Part shown: in pieces, positions 8,905-17,483 of the stretch
Numbering within the stretch: the first letter of the stretch is position 1
Layout of the letters: each line of letters begins with the position of its first letter
Source: Streptomyces sp. FIT100
Lineage (GTDB): Bacteria; Actinomycetota; Actinomycetes; Streptomycetales; Streptomycetaceae
Direction: 5' to 3'
DNA length: 64,000 nucleotides
Assembly (NCBI RefSeq): GCF_024584805.1
Contig: NZ_CP075715.1
Location: forward strand, 310,001-374,000
Notes under the pieces: generated by a model
Told to the model about the DNA's origin: nothing
Databases searched by the model: none
Seen by the model: only the letters and a program-made list of their open reading frames with translations
Position numbers and translations under genes: made by a program

Positions 8905-10206
8905 ATGAGTAGGACCGGACGCCGAGCCGTCCTGGGCGTGGGCCTGGCCCTCGCCCTGGCGCTGACCGGCTGCGGTGTGGGTGGCGGAGGCGCCGCCCAG
9001 GACGCCGCGGGCTCCGCGCGGGACGGGAAGATCGCCGGCGAGATCACCTTCCAGACCTGGAACCTCAAGGGCGGCTACGAGAAGTACTTCACCGGACTCG
9101 TCGACGCCTTCGAGCAGCAGCACCCCGGCACGAAGGTGAAGTGGGTCGACCAGCCCGCCGACGGCTACTCGGACAAGCTGTCGGCGGACGCGGCCGCGGG
9201 CACCCTCCCCGATGTCATGGACCTCGGCCCCGAGGCGGGCTACACGCTCGCCGGCGCGGGCCGGCTCCTGGACATCGCCAAGGAGGACCCCGAGGCGAGG
9301 AAGGACTTCCTTCCCGCCGCGTGGGAGGCCATGACCTGGCCGGGCGTGGGCGGCGGCACCTACGGCTACCCCTTCTACCTCAACACCGGTCCGTCCTTCT
9401 TCAACAAGGACCTCCTCGCCAAGGCCGGGCTCGACCCGGCGCAGATCCCCGCGACCTACGACGAGCTGTTCGCCCAGGCGACGAGGATGGCCGGCGCCGC
9501 CAAGGGCTCGTACTCGATGATCGGCCGGACGCCGGTGATCGAGACCTTCGGTACCTACGGCGTCCCGCTGATGAACCGGCAGGGCACGGAGTTCACCTTC
9601 AACGGCCCCGAGGGCGTCGAACTGCTCACCCGCTTCAAGGAGATGTACGAGGCCGGGGCGCTGACCGAGGACGTCCTGAACGAGCAGCAGACCGGCGAGG
9701 TCGACAAGTTCAAGGCGGGCCGGCTCGGCTGGCTGCCGGGCAGCGCGTACAACCTGGCGGACTTCAAGAAGACCGCCCCGAAGGTCTACAAGAGCGTCGC
9801 GATCGGCCCGATGATCGCCAACGCCGCGCCGAACATGTACATCGAGTCGCTGGCCGTGAGCGCGCACACCAGGAACGCGGCGACGGCGATCGCCTTCGCC
9901 AAGTTCGCGACGAACGCGAAGAACCAGCTGGCGTTCGCCCACGAGGCGGCGATCTTCCCGGCGACCGCGGGCACGCTCGACGACCCGTACTTCACCGCGG
10001 ACGACGGTACGGACGAGGGCCGGGTCCGTGTCGAGGCGGCCGCGCAGACCAAGAGGGCGGTCGTGTACTGGCCGCCGGCGTTCTCGCAGGCGATGGTCGA
10101 CGAGTTGCGCGAGCAGGTCGCCCTCGCCATCAAGGGCAGGAAGTCGCCGCAGCAGGCGCTGGACGAGACGGTGGCCTTCTGCAACGAGAGGCTCGGCCGC
10201 GCATGA
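8905..10206 (+). CDS. ABC sugar transporter, substrate-binding lipoprotein
   Basis: This 433-residue extracytoplasmic solute-binding protein belongs to the type found with carbohydrate ABC importers. It has a lipoprotein signal with lipobox LALTGC near residues 20-25, followed by a glycine-rich linker and a bacterial extracellular family 1 fold (ITFQTWNLKGGYEKY, GEVDKFKAGRLGWLPGSAYNL). The start has AAGGGAG eight bases upstream. Position between the mannosidase and two permeases suggests a mannose-rich oligosaccharide ligand; this is inference. No ATPase gene is present, so the system probably shares a genome-encoded MsiK-type ATPase, as Streptomyces sugar importers usually do. Confidence 0.9.
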   Translation: MSRTGRRAVLGVGLALALALTGCGVGGGGAAQDAAGSARDGKIAGEITFQTWNLKGGYEKYFTGLVDAFEQQHPGTKVKWVDQPADGYSDKLSADAAAGTLPDVMDLGPEAGYTLAGAGRLLDIAKEDPEARKDFLPAAWEAMTWPGVGGGTYGYPFYLNTGPSFFNKDLLAKAGLDPAQIPATYDELFAQATRMAGAAKGSYSMIGRTPVIETFGTYGVPLMNRQGTEFTFNGPEGVELLTRFKEMYEAGALTEDVLNEQQTGEVDKFKAGRLGWLPGSAYNLADFKKTAPKVYKSVAIGPMIANAAPNMYIESLAVSAHTRNAATAIAFAKFATNAKNQLAFAHEAAIFPATAGTLDDPYFTADDGTDEGRVRVEAAAQTKRAVVYWPPAFSQAMVDELREQVALAIKGRKSPQQALDETVAFCNERLGRA

Positions 10207-11222
10207 CCTCCGCGCCTTCGGCGGACAGCCCGCCGTCGGACTCCCCGCCCTCGGGCTCCGCGGCGACGGGCCGCCGGGTGCTGCTGCCGCCCCGGCGGCC
10301 CGGGGGCGGCGGGTCCGCGCAGACCCCGCACCGGGCGGGTCGTACGCACAGGTGGTGGGGCACGCCCTGGCTCTTCCTGGTCCTCGGGCTCACCGTCACG
10401 CTGCTCTTCGTCCTGTTCCCGTTCCTCAACACGGTGGTGCTGGCCTTCACCGACGCCACGATGGTGCGCGGCGGCCGGTTCATCGGTCTCGGCAACTTCG
10501 CCCGGCTGGCCGAGGACCACCGCTTCTGGACCGCGCTGCTCAACTCCTCGCTGTACGTGGTGTGCGTGGTGCCGGTGATGGTGGTGCTGCCGCTGCTGCT
10601 GGCGTGTCTGGTGAGCAGGCCCGGCCGGTTCGTCGGGATGTTCCGGACGGCGTACTACATGCCCGTGGTGATGTCGGCGGTCGTGGTCGGTCTGATCTGG
10701 ACGAATCTCCTCGACAGCCGCGGGCTCGTCAACGAGCTGCTGTCATGGCTGCATCTGGTCTCCTCGCCCGTCCCGTTCGTCACGGACCGCTGGCTGCTCC
10801 TCTTCAGCGCGATGTTCGTCACCGTGTGGACCGGTCTCGGCTACTACATGGTGATCTACGTCGCCGCCCTGGCCAATGTCAGCCCCGTCCTGTACGACGC
10901 GGCGGCGGTCGACGGTGCGGGCCCCGTCCGTACGTTCCTCTCGGTGACCGTCCCCGGTGTCCGCGGCACGATGGCGCTGGTGGGCGTGTTGTCGTCCGTC
11001 GCCGCCTTCCGCGTGTTCAGCGAGATCTACGTGCTGTCCGGCAACACCGGAGGACCGGGCGGCGAGGACCTCACGATGACCATGCTCATCCAGCGCGAGG
11101 GCACCGGCCTCACGGCGCGCACCGGATACGCGGCGGCGGTCAGCGTCGTGATGTTCCTGATCACCCTCGGCATGCTGCTCGTGCAGCTGAGGCTCCAGCG
11201 GCGGGAGGGCGATGCGGAATGA
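10203..11222 (+). CDS. ABC sugar transporter permease (MalF type)
   Basis: This 339-residue inner-membrane permease has a proline/glycine-rich N-terminal tail (about 55 residues) and then six hydrophobic segments beginning at WLFLVLGLTVTLLFVLFPFL. The cytoplasmic EAA loop that docks the ATPase is recognisable as YDAAAVDGAGPVRTFLSVTVP. Its ATG overlaps the TGA of the binding-protein gene (ATGA), which indicates translational coupling. It should form the transmembrane pore with the next gene product. Confidence 0.9.
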   Translation: MTSAPSADSPPSDSPPSGSAATGRRVLLPPRRPGGGGSAQTPHRAGRTHRWWGTPWLFLVLGLTVTLLFVLFPFLNTVVLAFTDATMVRGGRFIGLGNFARLAEDHRFWTALLNSSLYVVCVVPVMVVLPLLLACLVSRPGRFVGMFRTAYYMPVVMSAVVVGLIWTNLLDSRGLVNELLSWLHLVSSPVPFVTDRWLLLFSAMFVTVWTGLGYYMVIYVAALANVSPVLYDAAAVDGAGPVRTFLSVTVPGVRGTMALVGVLSSVAAFRVFSEIYVLSGNTGGPGGEDLTMTMLIQREGTGLTARTGYAAAVSVVMFLITLGMLLVQLRLQRREGDAE

Positions 11223-12070
11223 GTCGTACGACGCCCCGGCGGACGTGGGTGCGGCACCGAGGGGCCGCGCTTCGCTACACCGCCCTGGTCTTGATGTTCG
11301 TCGTCCTCGTCGGCCCGTTCGTCTGGCAGTTGTCCCTGTCGTTCAAGGGCGTTGGCGACGATCTGTACACCCGGCCGCCCCAGTTGGTCCCGAGCGATCC
11401 GACCCTGGGGAACTACGCCGAGGTCACCCGGCTCGTACCCGTCCTGCGGTATCTGCTCAACTCCACGACCGTGGCCCTGATCTCGGTCGCGGCGAACGTC
11501 ATCGGCGCCACCTGCGCCGGGTTCGCCCTGGCCCGGCTGAGGTTCCGGGGGCGGGGCGCGGCGCTCTCGGTGTTCGTGGTCGCGCTGCTGGTGCCCGCGG
11601 AGATCATCATCGTGGCGCAGTTCCTGCTGATGCGTTCCATGGGGCTCAACGACACCCTGCTCGGCGTCGCGCTGCCGACAGCCGTCGCGGCGCTCAACGT
11701 CCTGCTGATGCGGAACGCCTTCCTGGCCGTCCCCGCCGCCTTGGAGGAGGCGAGCCTGATCGACGGGGCCAACGTCCGCCAGCGCTTCCTGCGGATCTGC
11801 CTGCCGCAGGTCAAGGGGGCGATCACGGTCGTCGCGATCTTCGCGTTCGTCGGCTCCTGGAACGACTTCCTCTGGCCGCTGATCGTCCTGTCCGACCAGG
11901 ACAAGTACACGCTCACGGTCGGCCTGAACGCCCTGCGCGGGACGTTCTTCGACGACCCCCGGATCGTGGCGGCCGGGACGGTGATCGCGGTGGTGCCGAT
12001 TCTGGTCTTCTTCTTCGTGCTCCAGCGCTTCTTCTTCAAGGGCGTCGAGGAAGGCGGGGTCAAGGGGTGA
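11219..12070 (+). CDS. ABC sugar transporter permease (MalG type)
   Basis: This 283-residue permease is the partner of the preceding gene, which it overlaps by ATGA. It has six hydrophobic segments, and the EAA loop reads LEEASLIDGANVRQRFLRICLP. The C-terminus FFKGVEEGGVKG is typical of MalG-like sugar permeases. Import of a glycan released by the secreted GH85 enzyme is the likely role. Confidence 0.9.
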   Translation: MSRTTPRRTWVRHRGAALRYTALVLMFVVLVGPFVWQLSLSFKGVGDDLYTRPPQLVPSDPTLGNYAEVTRLVPVLRYLLNSTTVALISVAANVIGATCAGFALARLRFRGRGAALSVFVVALLVPAEIIIVAQFLLMRSMGLNDTLLGVALPTAVAALNVLLMRNAFLAVPAALEEASLIDGANVRQRFLRICLPQVKGAITVVAIFAFVGSWNDFLWPLIVLSDQDKYTLTVGLNALRGTFFDDPRIVAAGTVIAVVPILVFFFVLQRFFFKGVEEGGVKG

Positions 12071-14319
12071 ACGGGAGGAACGCAGGGAACGGGGCGAACG
12101 GGATGAACCCGGTGACCGGTGTGAACGAGGACGTCGATGAGCTGCTGTCCCGGATGACGCTCCGCGAGAAGGTGGGCCAGCTCAACCAGCGGCTGTTCGG
12201 CTGGGAGTGCGTGGCCCGCCGGCGCGGCGGCTTCGAGCTGACCGACACCTTCCACACGGAGGTCGAGCGCTGGGGCGGGCTCGGCGCGCTGTACGGCCTC
12301 TTCCGGGCCGACGCCTGGTCGGGGCGGTCCTGGAAGGACGGCGTCCGCCCGGAGGAGCGGGCGGAGGTCGCCGCACTGGTCACCGACGCGGTACGCAGCG
12401 GATCGCGGCACGGCGTGCCCCCGCTCATCGTGGAGGAGGCCCCGCACGGCCACCAGGCCCTCGGGTCCACCCTCTTCCCGGTGAACCTCAACGCGGGCGC
12501 CTCCTGGGACCCCGGACTGCTCGCCGAGTGCGCACGGGCCGTCGCCGCCGAACTGCGGGCCGGCGGAGTGCACCTCGCGCTGGTCTCGGCGCTCGACCTG
12601 CTCCGCGATCCGCGCTGGGGCCGCGCCGAGGAGTGCTTCGGCGAGGACCCGCTGCTGGCCGCGGAGCTCACGCGCGCGCTCGTGGAGGGCATGCAGGGAG
12701 CCGGCAGATCGGCGCTGGCCGGCGGCGGGGTGGGGGTCGTGCTCAAGCACTTCGCCGCACAGGGCGAGGGCGTCGGGGGCCGCAACGGGCAGTCCGCGGT
12801 GCTCGGCCAGCGGGATCTGCACGAGCTCCACCTGCCCGCCGCCGAGGCAGGGATCCGTGCGGGGGCGGTCGGCCTGATGGCGGCGTACAACGACATCGAC
12901 GGTGTGCCGTGCTGCGCGAACCCCGAGCTGCTGACCGCACTGCTGCGGGACGCCTGGGGCTTCGACGGCCTGGTCATGGCGGACGGCAAGGCCGTCGACC
13001 GGCTGGCCGCGATGACCGGCTCGCTCCGGGAGGCCGCGCGGGCGGCGCTCCTCGCGGGTGTCGACCTCTCGCTGTGGGACGAGGCGTACACGCTCCTGGA
13101 GGAGGCGGCCGGGGACGACCCGGGCACCGCGGAGGCGATCGACCGCGCCTGCGGGGCGGTGCTGCGGGTGAAGAGCCTGCTGGGTCTCCTGGACGCGGCC
13201 CCGGTCCGCCCTGCGGTGGCGCCGGTACCCGTACGCCCCGCCGCCGAGCTGTCCGGGCGGCTGGCCCGGCGCTCGCTCGTCCTGCTGGAGAACCGGGGGC
13301 GCGCGCTGCCGCTGGCGCCGGACGCGGTCCATGAGATCGCCGTGATCGGCCCCAACGCGGCTTCGGCGACCGCTCTGCTGGGCGACTACGTGCCGCCGCT
13401 GCTCCCGGAGGCCGAGCGCAGCGTCCTCGACGCGGTGCGGGACAGGCTGGGCGACCGGGTCCGGGTCCGCCATGTCCAGGGCGACGGGCGGGAGTTGGAG
13501 GCCGCTGCGGCATCGGCCGACCTGGTGCTCGCGGTGCTCGGCGGCACCAGCCACCGGCACTACGGCGACGGCTTCGCGGACAACGGCGCCGCCCTGCACA
13601 CCCGCGCCACCTGCGGCGAGGGCGTCGACCTCGCCGATCTGCGGCTCCCCGGCGGCCAGGACGCCCTGCTGCGGCGCGCCCGCGCGGCCACCGGTGCCCC
13701 GCTCGTCGCGGTCGTCGTCGCCGGACGCCCCCATGTGCTCACGGAGGTCCTCGCTCTCGCCGACGCGACCCTGTGGGCCGGATACCCCGGCCCGTACGGC
13801 GCCGACGCGGTCCTCGACGTCCTCCTCGGCGAGGCGGAACCGGAGGGACGCCTGCCGATGACCCTGCCGGCCGATGCCGGGGCGGTGCCCGTCCGGTACA
13901 ACGACCGGCGGCCCGCCGACGGCGTCTACGTGGACGCCCCCCGCGCCGTGCTGCGCCCCTTCGGCTACGGCCAGGGCTACCGCACGAGCCGGGTCACGGG
14001 GCTCCTCGCCGGCGCCGGGGAGGGATCCGCGGCGGCGGACCGGATCGTCGTCACGGTCGAGCTGGAGAACGAGTCACCCCGCCCGCTGTCCGAGGTCGTC
14101 CAGCTCTACGCGCACCGGACCGGCGGCCCCGCCTGGCCGCGCGTGCGCGAGCTGGTCGCGTTCCGCAGGATCGCCCTGCCGCCCGGCACGGTGACCCCCG
14201 TCACGTTCCACCTCGAAGCGGAGCGCCTCTTCACCGGTGCCCGCGAGGGCCGCCAGGGCTGTACGACGCTGCTGGCCGGGGAGCTCGGCGTCCGCATCAC
14301 CCGCCCCGAGGGCGTCTGA
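12067..14319 (+). CDS. GH3-family exo-beta-glycosidase
   Basis: This 750-residue glycoside hydrolase has the GH3 N-terminal barrel (LREKVGQLNQ, GEDPLLAAELTRALVEGMQ, LKHFAAQGEG), the alpha/beta sandwich (VIGPNAASATALLGDY) and a FnIII-like C-terminal domain (LENESPRPLSEVVQLY). The predicted nucleophile is Asp306 in VMADGKAVDRL, where the usual Ser-Asp is Ala-Asp. No signal peptide is seen, so it acts on imported sugar. In this operon it could remove the beta-linked core residue left after mannosidase trimming, but GH3 specificity cannot be read from sequence. The start is a GTG overlapping the permease stop (GTGA). ATG 12103 is an alternative but has no well-placed ribosome site. Confidence 0.88.
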   Translation: MNGRNAGNGANGMNPVTGVNEDVDELLSRMTLREKVGQLNQRLFGWECVARRRGGFELTDTFHTEVERWGGLGALYGLFRADAWSGRSWKDGVRPEERAEVAALVTDAVRSGSRHGVPPLIVEEAPHGHQALGSTLFPVNLNAGASWDPGLLAECARAVAAELRAGGVHLALVSALDLLRDPRWGRAEECFGEDPLLAAELTRALVEGMQGAGRSALAGGGVGVVLKHFAAQGEGVGGRNGQSAVLGQRDLHELHLPAAEAGIRAGAVGLMAAYNDIDGVPCCANPELLTALLRDAWGFDGLVMADGKAVDRLAAMTGSLREAARAALLAGVDLSLWDEAYTLLEEAAGDDPGTAEAIDRACGAVLRVKSLLGLLDAAPVRPAVAPVPVRPAAELSGRLARRSLVLLENRGRALPLAPDAVHEIAVIGPNAASATALLGDYVPPLLPEAERSVLDAVRDRLGDRVRVRHVQGDGRELEAAAASADLVLAVLGGTSHRHYGDGFADNGAALHTRATCGEGVDLADLRLPGGQDALLRRARAATGAPLVAVVVAGRPHVLTEVLALADATLWAGYPGPYGADAVLDVLLGEAEPEGRLPMTLPADAGAVPVRYNDRRPADGVYVDAPRAVLRPFGYGQGYRTSRVTGLLAGAGEGSAAADRIVVTVELENESPRPLSEVVQLYAHRTGGPAWPRVRELVAFRRIALPPGTVTPVTFHLEAERLFTGAREGRQGCTTLLAGELGVRITRPEGV

Positions 14320-14329
14320 GCGGCACCGT

Positions 14330-14360
14330 TTGAAGGATCAAAATGGCGGCGGGTTAGCAT
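14330..14360 (+). promoter_or_regulatory. Candidate promoter of the GAPDH gene
   Basis: TTGAAG (14330-14335) and TAGCAT (14355-14360) lie upstream of the GTG at 14392 in an AT-richer stretch. The 19-base spacer is longer than ideal, so this is a tentative call. Confidence 0.35.
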
Positions 14361-14391
14361 GTGAGCGCCGCCTAGCTCGAAAGATAAACCT

Positions 14392-15837
14392 GTGACTGTC
14401 AATGACGACTCGTTCACCAACTGGAAGAACCGCGAGGAGATCGCGGAGTCGATGATCCCGATCATCGGGAAGCTGCACCGGGAGCAGGACGTCACGGTCC
14501 TGCTGCACAGCCGCTCCTTGGTGAACAAGTCGGTGGTCAGCATTCTCAAGACCCACCGATTCGCCCGGCAGATCGCCGGTGAGGAGCTCTCGGTCACCGA
14601 GACGCTTCCGTTCCTGCAGGCTCTCACGACGCTCGATCTCGGCCCTTCCCAGATCGACATCGGCATGCTCGCCGCGACGTACAAGGCCGACGACCGCGGA
14701 CTCACGGTGGCGGAGTTCACCGCCAAGGCCGTCTCGGGTGCCACCGGCGCCAACAAGATCGAGCGCCGCGAGCCGCGTGACGTCGTCCTCTACGGCTTCG
14801 GCCGCATCGGCCGCCTCGTCGCCCGCCTGCTCATCGAGAAGGCCGGCTCGGGCAACGGCCTGCGGCTGCGCGCCATCGTCGTCCGCCAGGGCGGCGAGAA
14901 CGACATCGTCAAGCGCGCCTCGCTGCTGCGCCGCGACTCGATCCACGGCCAGTTCCAGGGCACGATCACCGTCGACGAGGCCAACAGCACGATCGTCGCC
15001 AACGGCAACGAGATCAGGGTGATCTACGCCGGCGACCCCTCGGAGGTCGACTACACGGCGTACGGCATCAAGGACGCCATCCTCATCGACAACACCGGCA
15101 AGTGGCGCGACCGCGAGGGCCTGTCGAAGCACCTGCGTCCCGGCATCGACAAGGTCGTCCTGACCGCCCCCGGCAAGGGCGACGTCCCGAACATCGTCCA
15201 CGGCGTCAACCACGACATGATCAAGCCGGACGAGCAGATCCTGTCCTGCGCGTCCTGCACGACCAACGCGATCGTGCCGCCGCTGAAGGCGATGGAGGAC
15301 GAGTACGGCGTCCTGCGCGGCCACGTGGAGACCGTCCACTCGTTCACCAACGACCAGAACCTGCTGGACAACTACCACAAGGCCGAGCGCCGCGGCCGTT
15401 CGGCACCGCTCAACATGGTCATCACCGAGACCGGTGCCGCCTCCGCCGTCGCCAAGGCGCTGCCGGAGCTCAAGGCACCGATCACCGGCAGCTCGATCCG
15501 CGTCCCGGTGCCGGACGTCTCGATCGCGATCCTCAGCCTGCGGCTCGGGCGCGAGACCACCCGCGAGGAGGTCCTCGACTACCTCCGCAACGTGTCGCTG
15601 ACCTCGCCCCTCAAGCGCCAGATCGACTTCACCACCGCCCCCGACGCGGTCTCGAGCGACTTCATCGGCTCGCGCCACGCCTCGATCGTCGACGCGGGCG
15701 CCACCAAGGTCGACGGCGACAACGCGATCCTCTACCTCTGGTACGACAACGAGTTCGGCTACTCCTGCCAGGTCATCCGCGTCGTCCAGCACGTCTCCGG
15801 GGTGGAGTACCCGACCTACCCGGTACCGACGGTCTGA
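14392..15837 (+). CDS. gap: Glyceraldehyde-3-phosphate dehydrogenase, long form
   Basis: This enzyme oxidises glyceraldehyde-3-phosphate to 1,3-bisphosphoglycerate with NAD(P). The protein is 481 residues, about 130 longer than ordinary GAPDH, because of an N-terminal extension ending near ERREPRDVVLYGFGRIGRLVAR, where the Rossmann fold begins (about 125-140). Catalytic Cys289 lies in SCASCTTNA, the classical SCTTN signature, and the C-terminus has WYDNEFGYSCQ. This long form is familiar in actinomycetes, often as a second GAPDH. The GTG start has only a weak GAAAGA upstream. A strong terminator follows, so it is probably monocistronic. Confidence 0.93.
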   Translation: MTVNDDSFTNWKNREEIAESMIPIIGKLHREQDVTVLLHSRSLVNKSVVSILKTHRFARQIAGEELSVTETLPFLQALTTLDLGPSQIDIGMLAATYKADDRGLTVAEFTAKAVSGATGANKIERREPRDVVLYGFGRIGRLVARLLIEKAGSGNGLRLRAIVVRQGGENDIVKRASLLRRDSIHGQFQGTITVDEANSTIVANGNEIRVIYAGDPSEVDYTAYGIKDAILIDNTGKWRDREGLSKHLRPGIDKVVLTAPGKGDVPNIVHGVNHDMIKPDEQILSCASCTTNAIVPPLKAMEDEYGVLRGHVETVHSFTNDQNLLDNYHKAERRGRSAPLNMVITETGAASAVAKALPELKAPITGSSIRVPVPDVSIAILSLRLGRETTREEVLDYLRNVSLTSPLKRQIDFTTAPDAVSSDFIGSRHASIVDAGATKVDGDNAILYLWYDNEFGYSCQVIRVVQHVSGVEYPTYPVPTV

Positions 15838-15900
15838 TCCCGGCGGTCTGACCCCGGCGGGACGACCCCGGCGGGGCCGGCGGCGGACGCCGGCCATCCG

Positions 15901-15952
15901 AACGCGTGATGCCGTCAACCAGTGACTCTGGTTGACGGCATCACGCGTTTTT
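15901..15952 (+). terminator. Rho-independent terminator of gap
   Basis: A perfect 22-bp stem (15901-15922 and 15928-15949) has a five-base loop TGACT and a run of T to 15952. This is the clearest intrinsic terminator in the window. Confidence 0.93.
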
Positions 15953-16062
15953 GAAGGCCAGTCGCTTCGCGAAGGGGGCGTCCGGCGAGAGCGGACGGGA
16001 GAAGACGAGAGGGGAAAGGGGGAGCACCCACTCCTTTCCACTCTCAACTTATAGCGCACAGG

Positions 16063-16082
16063 GGGGCTTGCGGCAAGGCCCC
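16063..16082 (+). promoter_or_regulatory. Rifamycin-associated element (RAE)
   Basis: The sequence GGGGCTTGCGGCAAGGCCCC is a near-perfect inverted repeat (arms GGGGCTTGC and GCAAGGCCCC, one base bulged). From memory it matches the conserved RAE found upstream of rifamycin-inactivating and -protecting genes in actinomycetes, which is needed for rifamycin induction. It is 58 bases before the glycosyltransferase start and about 1.4 kb before the HelR gene on the same strand. Both genes downstream belong to families known from RAE loci, which strengthens the call. Confidence 0.82.
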
Positions 16083-16140
16083 CTTCGTGCCGCAGAATCA
16101 CCGGCCGAAGCCGGAATCTGCGGAAAGCGGGAGTCGCGAA

Positions 16141-17376
16141 GTGCGAGTGTTGTTGTCGACATATGGGTCGCGCGGGGACGTCGAACCGCTGGTGGGACTC
16201 GCGGTGCGGTTGCGGGCACTGGGCGCGGAGGTGCGGGTGTGCGCCCCGCCGGACGAGGACTTCGCGCAGCGGCTGGCCGGCGTCGGCGTACCGCTGGTGC
16301 CGGTCGGCAGGTCGGCGCGGGCCCTGACGACGGCGGCGCCGCAGCCGTCGTCCCTGCCCCAGCGCGCGGCCGAGTTGATCGCCGACCAGTTCGCCGCGGT
16401 CACCGCGGCGGCCGAGGGATGCGACGCCCTGGTGGCGACCGGCGCGATGCCAGCCGCGGCCGGCGCGCGCTCGGTGGCCGAGAAGCTGGGCATCCGCTCC
16501 GTGTCCCTGACCTTCCAGCAGCTGACCCTGCCGTCGCCGCACCGCCCGCCGCTGGCGTACGCGGGCCGGCCGTTCCCGCCGGAGGTGACCGACAACCGGG
16601 AGCTGTGGGACCTCGACGCCCGGAACATCAACGCGCTGTTCGGCCCGGCGCTCAACACGAACCGGGCCGCGATCGGCCTGCCGCCGGTGGACAACGTCCG
16701 CGACCACGTCGTCGGCGACCGGCCGTGGCTGGCGACGGACCCGGTCCTGGACCCGTGGCGGGAGACCCCGGGCCTCGACGTCGTCCAGACCGGAGCGTGG
16801 ATCCTGCCCGATGTCCACCCCCTCCCGCCCGAGTTGGCGGCGTTCCTGGACGCCGGCACACCACCGGTGTACGTGGGCTTCGGCAGCATGCCCATGCACG
16901 CGTCGACGGACGTCGCCCACGTGGCCATCGGGGCGATCCGCGCGCAGGGCCGCCGTGCGGTCGTGGCCCGCGGCTGGGCCGGCCTGGCCCCGATCGACGA
17001 CCGGGACGACTGCTTCGTCGTCGGCGAGGTCAACCAGCAGGCACTGTTCACCCGGGTCGCCGCCGTCGTGCACCACGGCGGCGCGGGCACCACGACGACG
17101 GCCACCCGGGCCGGCGCGCCTCAGGTGGTGGTGCCCCAGCTCGCGGACCAGCCGTACTGGGCGGGCCGGGTGGCCGACCTGGGCATCGGTGCGGCACACG
17201 ACGGTCCGACTCCGACCTTCGAGTCCCTGTCCGCCGCGCTGAGCACGGCCCTGGCCCCCGAGACCCGCGCACGGGCGAGGGCCGTGGCCGGCACGGTCCG
17301 CGCCGACGGAGCATCGGTGGCCGCGACGCTGCTGCTCGAAACGATCAGCCGAGCAGAGCCGCCGCTGCCCGCGTGA
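16141..17376 (+). CDS. GT1 glycosyltransferase, probable rifamycin-inactivating enzyme
   Basis: This 411-residue glycosyltransferase belongs to the antibiotic/macrolide GT1 type (GT-B fold). It opens MRVLLSTYGSRGDVEPLVGLAVRL, like vancomycin- and rifamycin-modifying enzymes (written here as two familiar motifs, residues 1-24). The C-terminal nucleotide-sugar site is seen as HHGGAGTTTTATRAG at 311-325 and PQLADQPYWA. GTG 16141 is chosen because GGGAG at 16129-16133 is seven bases upstream and the protein then starts at the conserved motif. The earlier GTG at 16087 would add an 18-residue unconserved tail and has no ribosome site. An RAE lies directly upstream and HelR downstream, so the likely job is glycosylating rifamycins. 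The acceptor is inferred; macrolides or glycopeptides are alternatives. Confidence 0.82.
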   Translation: MRVLLSTYGSRGDVEPLVGLAVRLRALGAEVRVCAPPDEDFAQRLAGVGVPLVPVGRSARALTTAAPQPSSLPQRAAELIADQFAAVTAAAEGCDALVATGAMPAAAGARSVAEKLGIRSVSLTFQQLTLPSPHRPPLAYAGRPFPPEVTDNRELWDLDARNINALFGPALNTNRAAIGLPPVDNVRDHVVGDRPWLATDPVLDPWRETPGLDVVQTGAWILPDVHPLPPELAAFLDAGTPPVYVGFGSMPMHASTDVAHVAIGAIRAQGRRAVVARGWAGLAPIDDRDDCFVVGEVNQQALFTRVAAVVHHGGAGTTTTATRAGAPQVVVPQLADQPYWAGRVADLGIGAAHDGPTPTFESLSAALSTALAPETRARARAVAGTVRADGASVAATLLLETISRAEPPLPA

Positions 17377-17483
17377 ACCATGCGAGGCCGCCGGGCCTGC
17401 CCCCGGCACACGAGAACGCACACCGGTCCAGACGCCTGGCCGCACCCCGTGGTCGCAAGCGACCTCAGATCGGAACCGACGAC

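Noticed and set aside
17377..17483. A second RAE directly before helR
   Set aside because: The gap has only a short GGTCGC-AA-GCGACC inverted repeat, which does not match the element at 16063.
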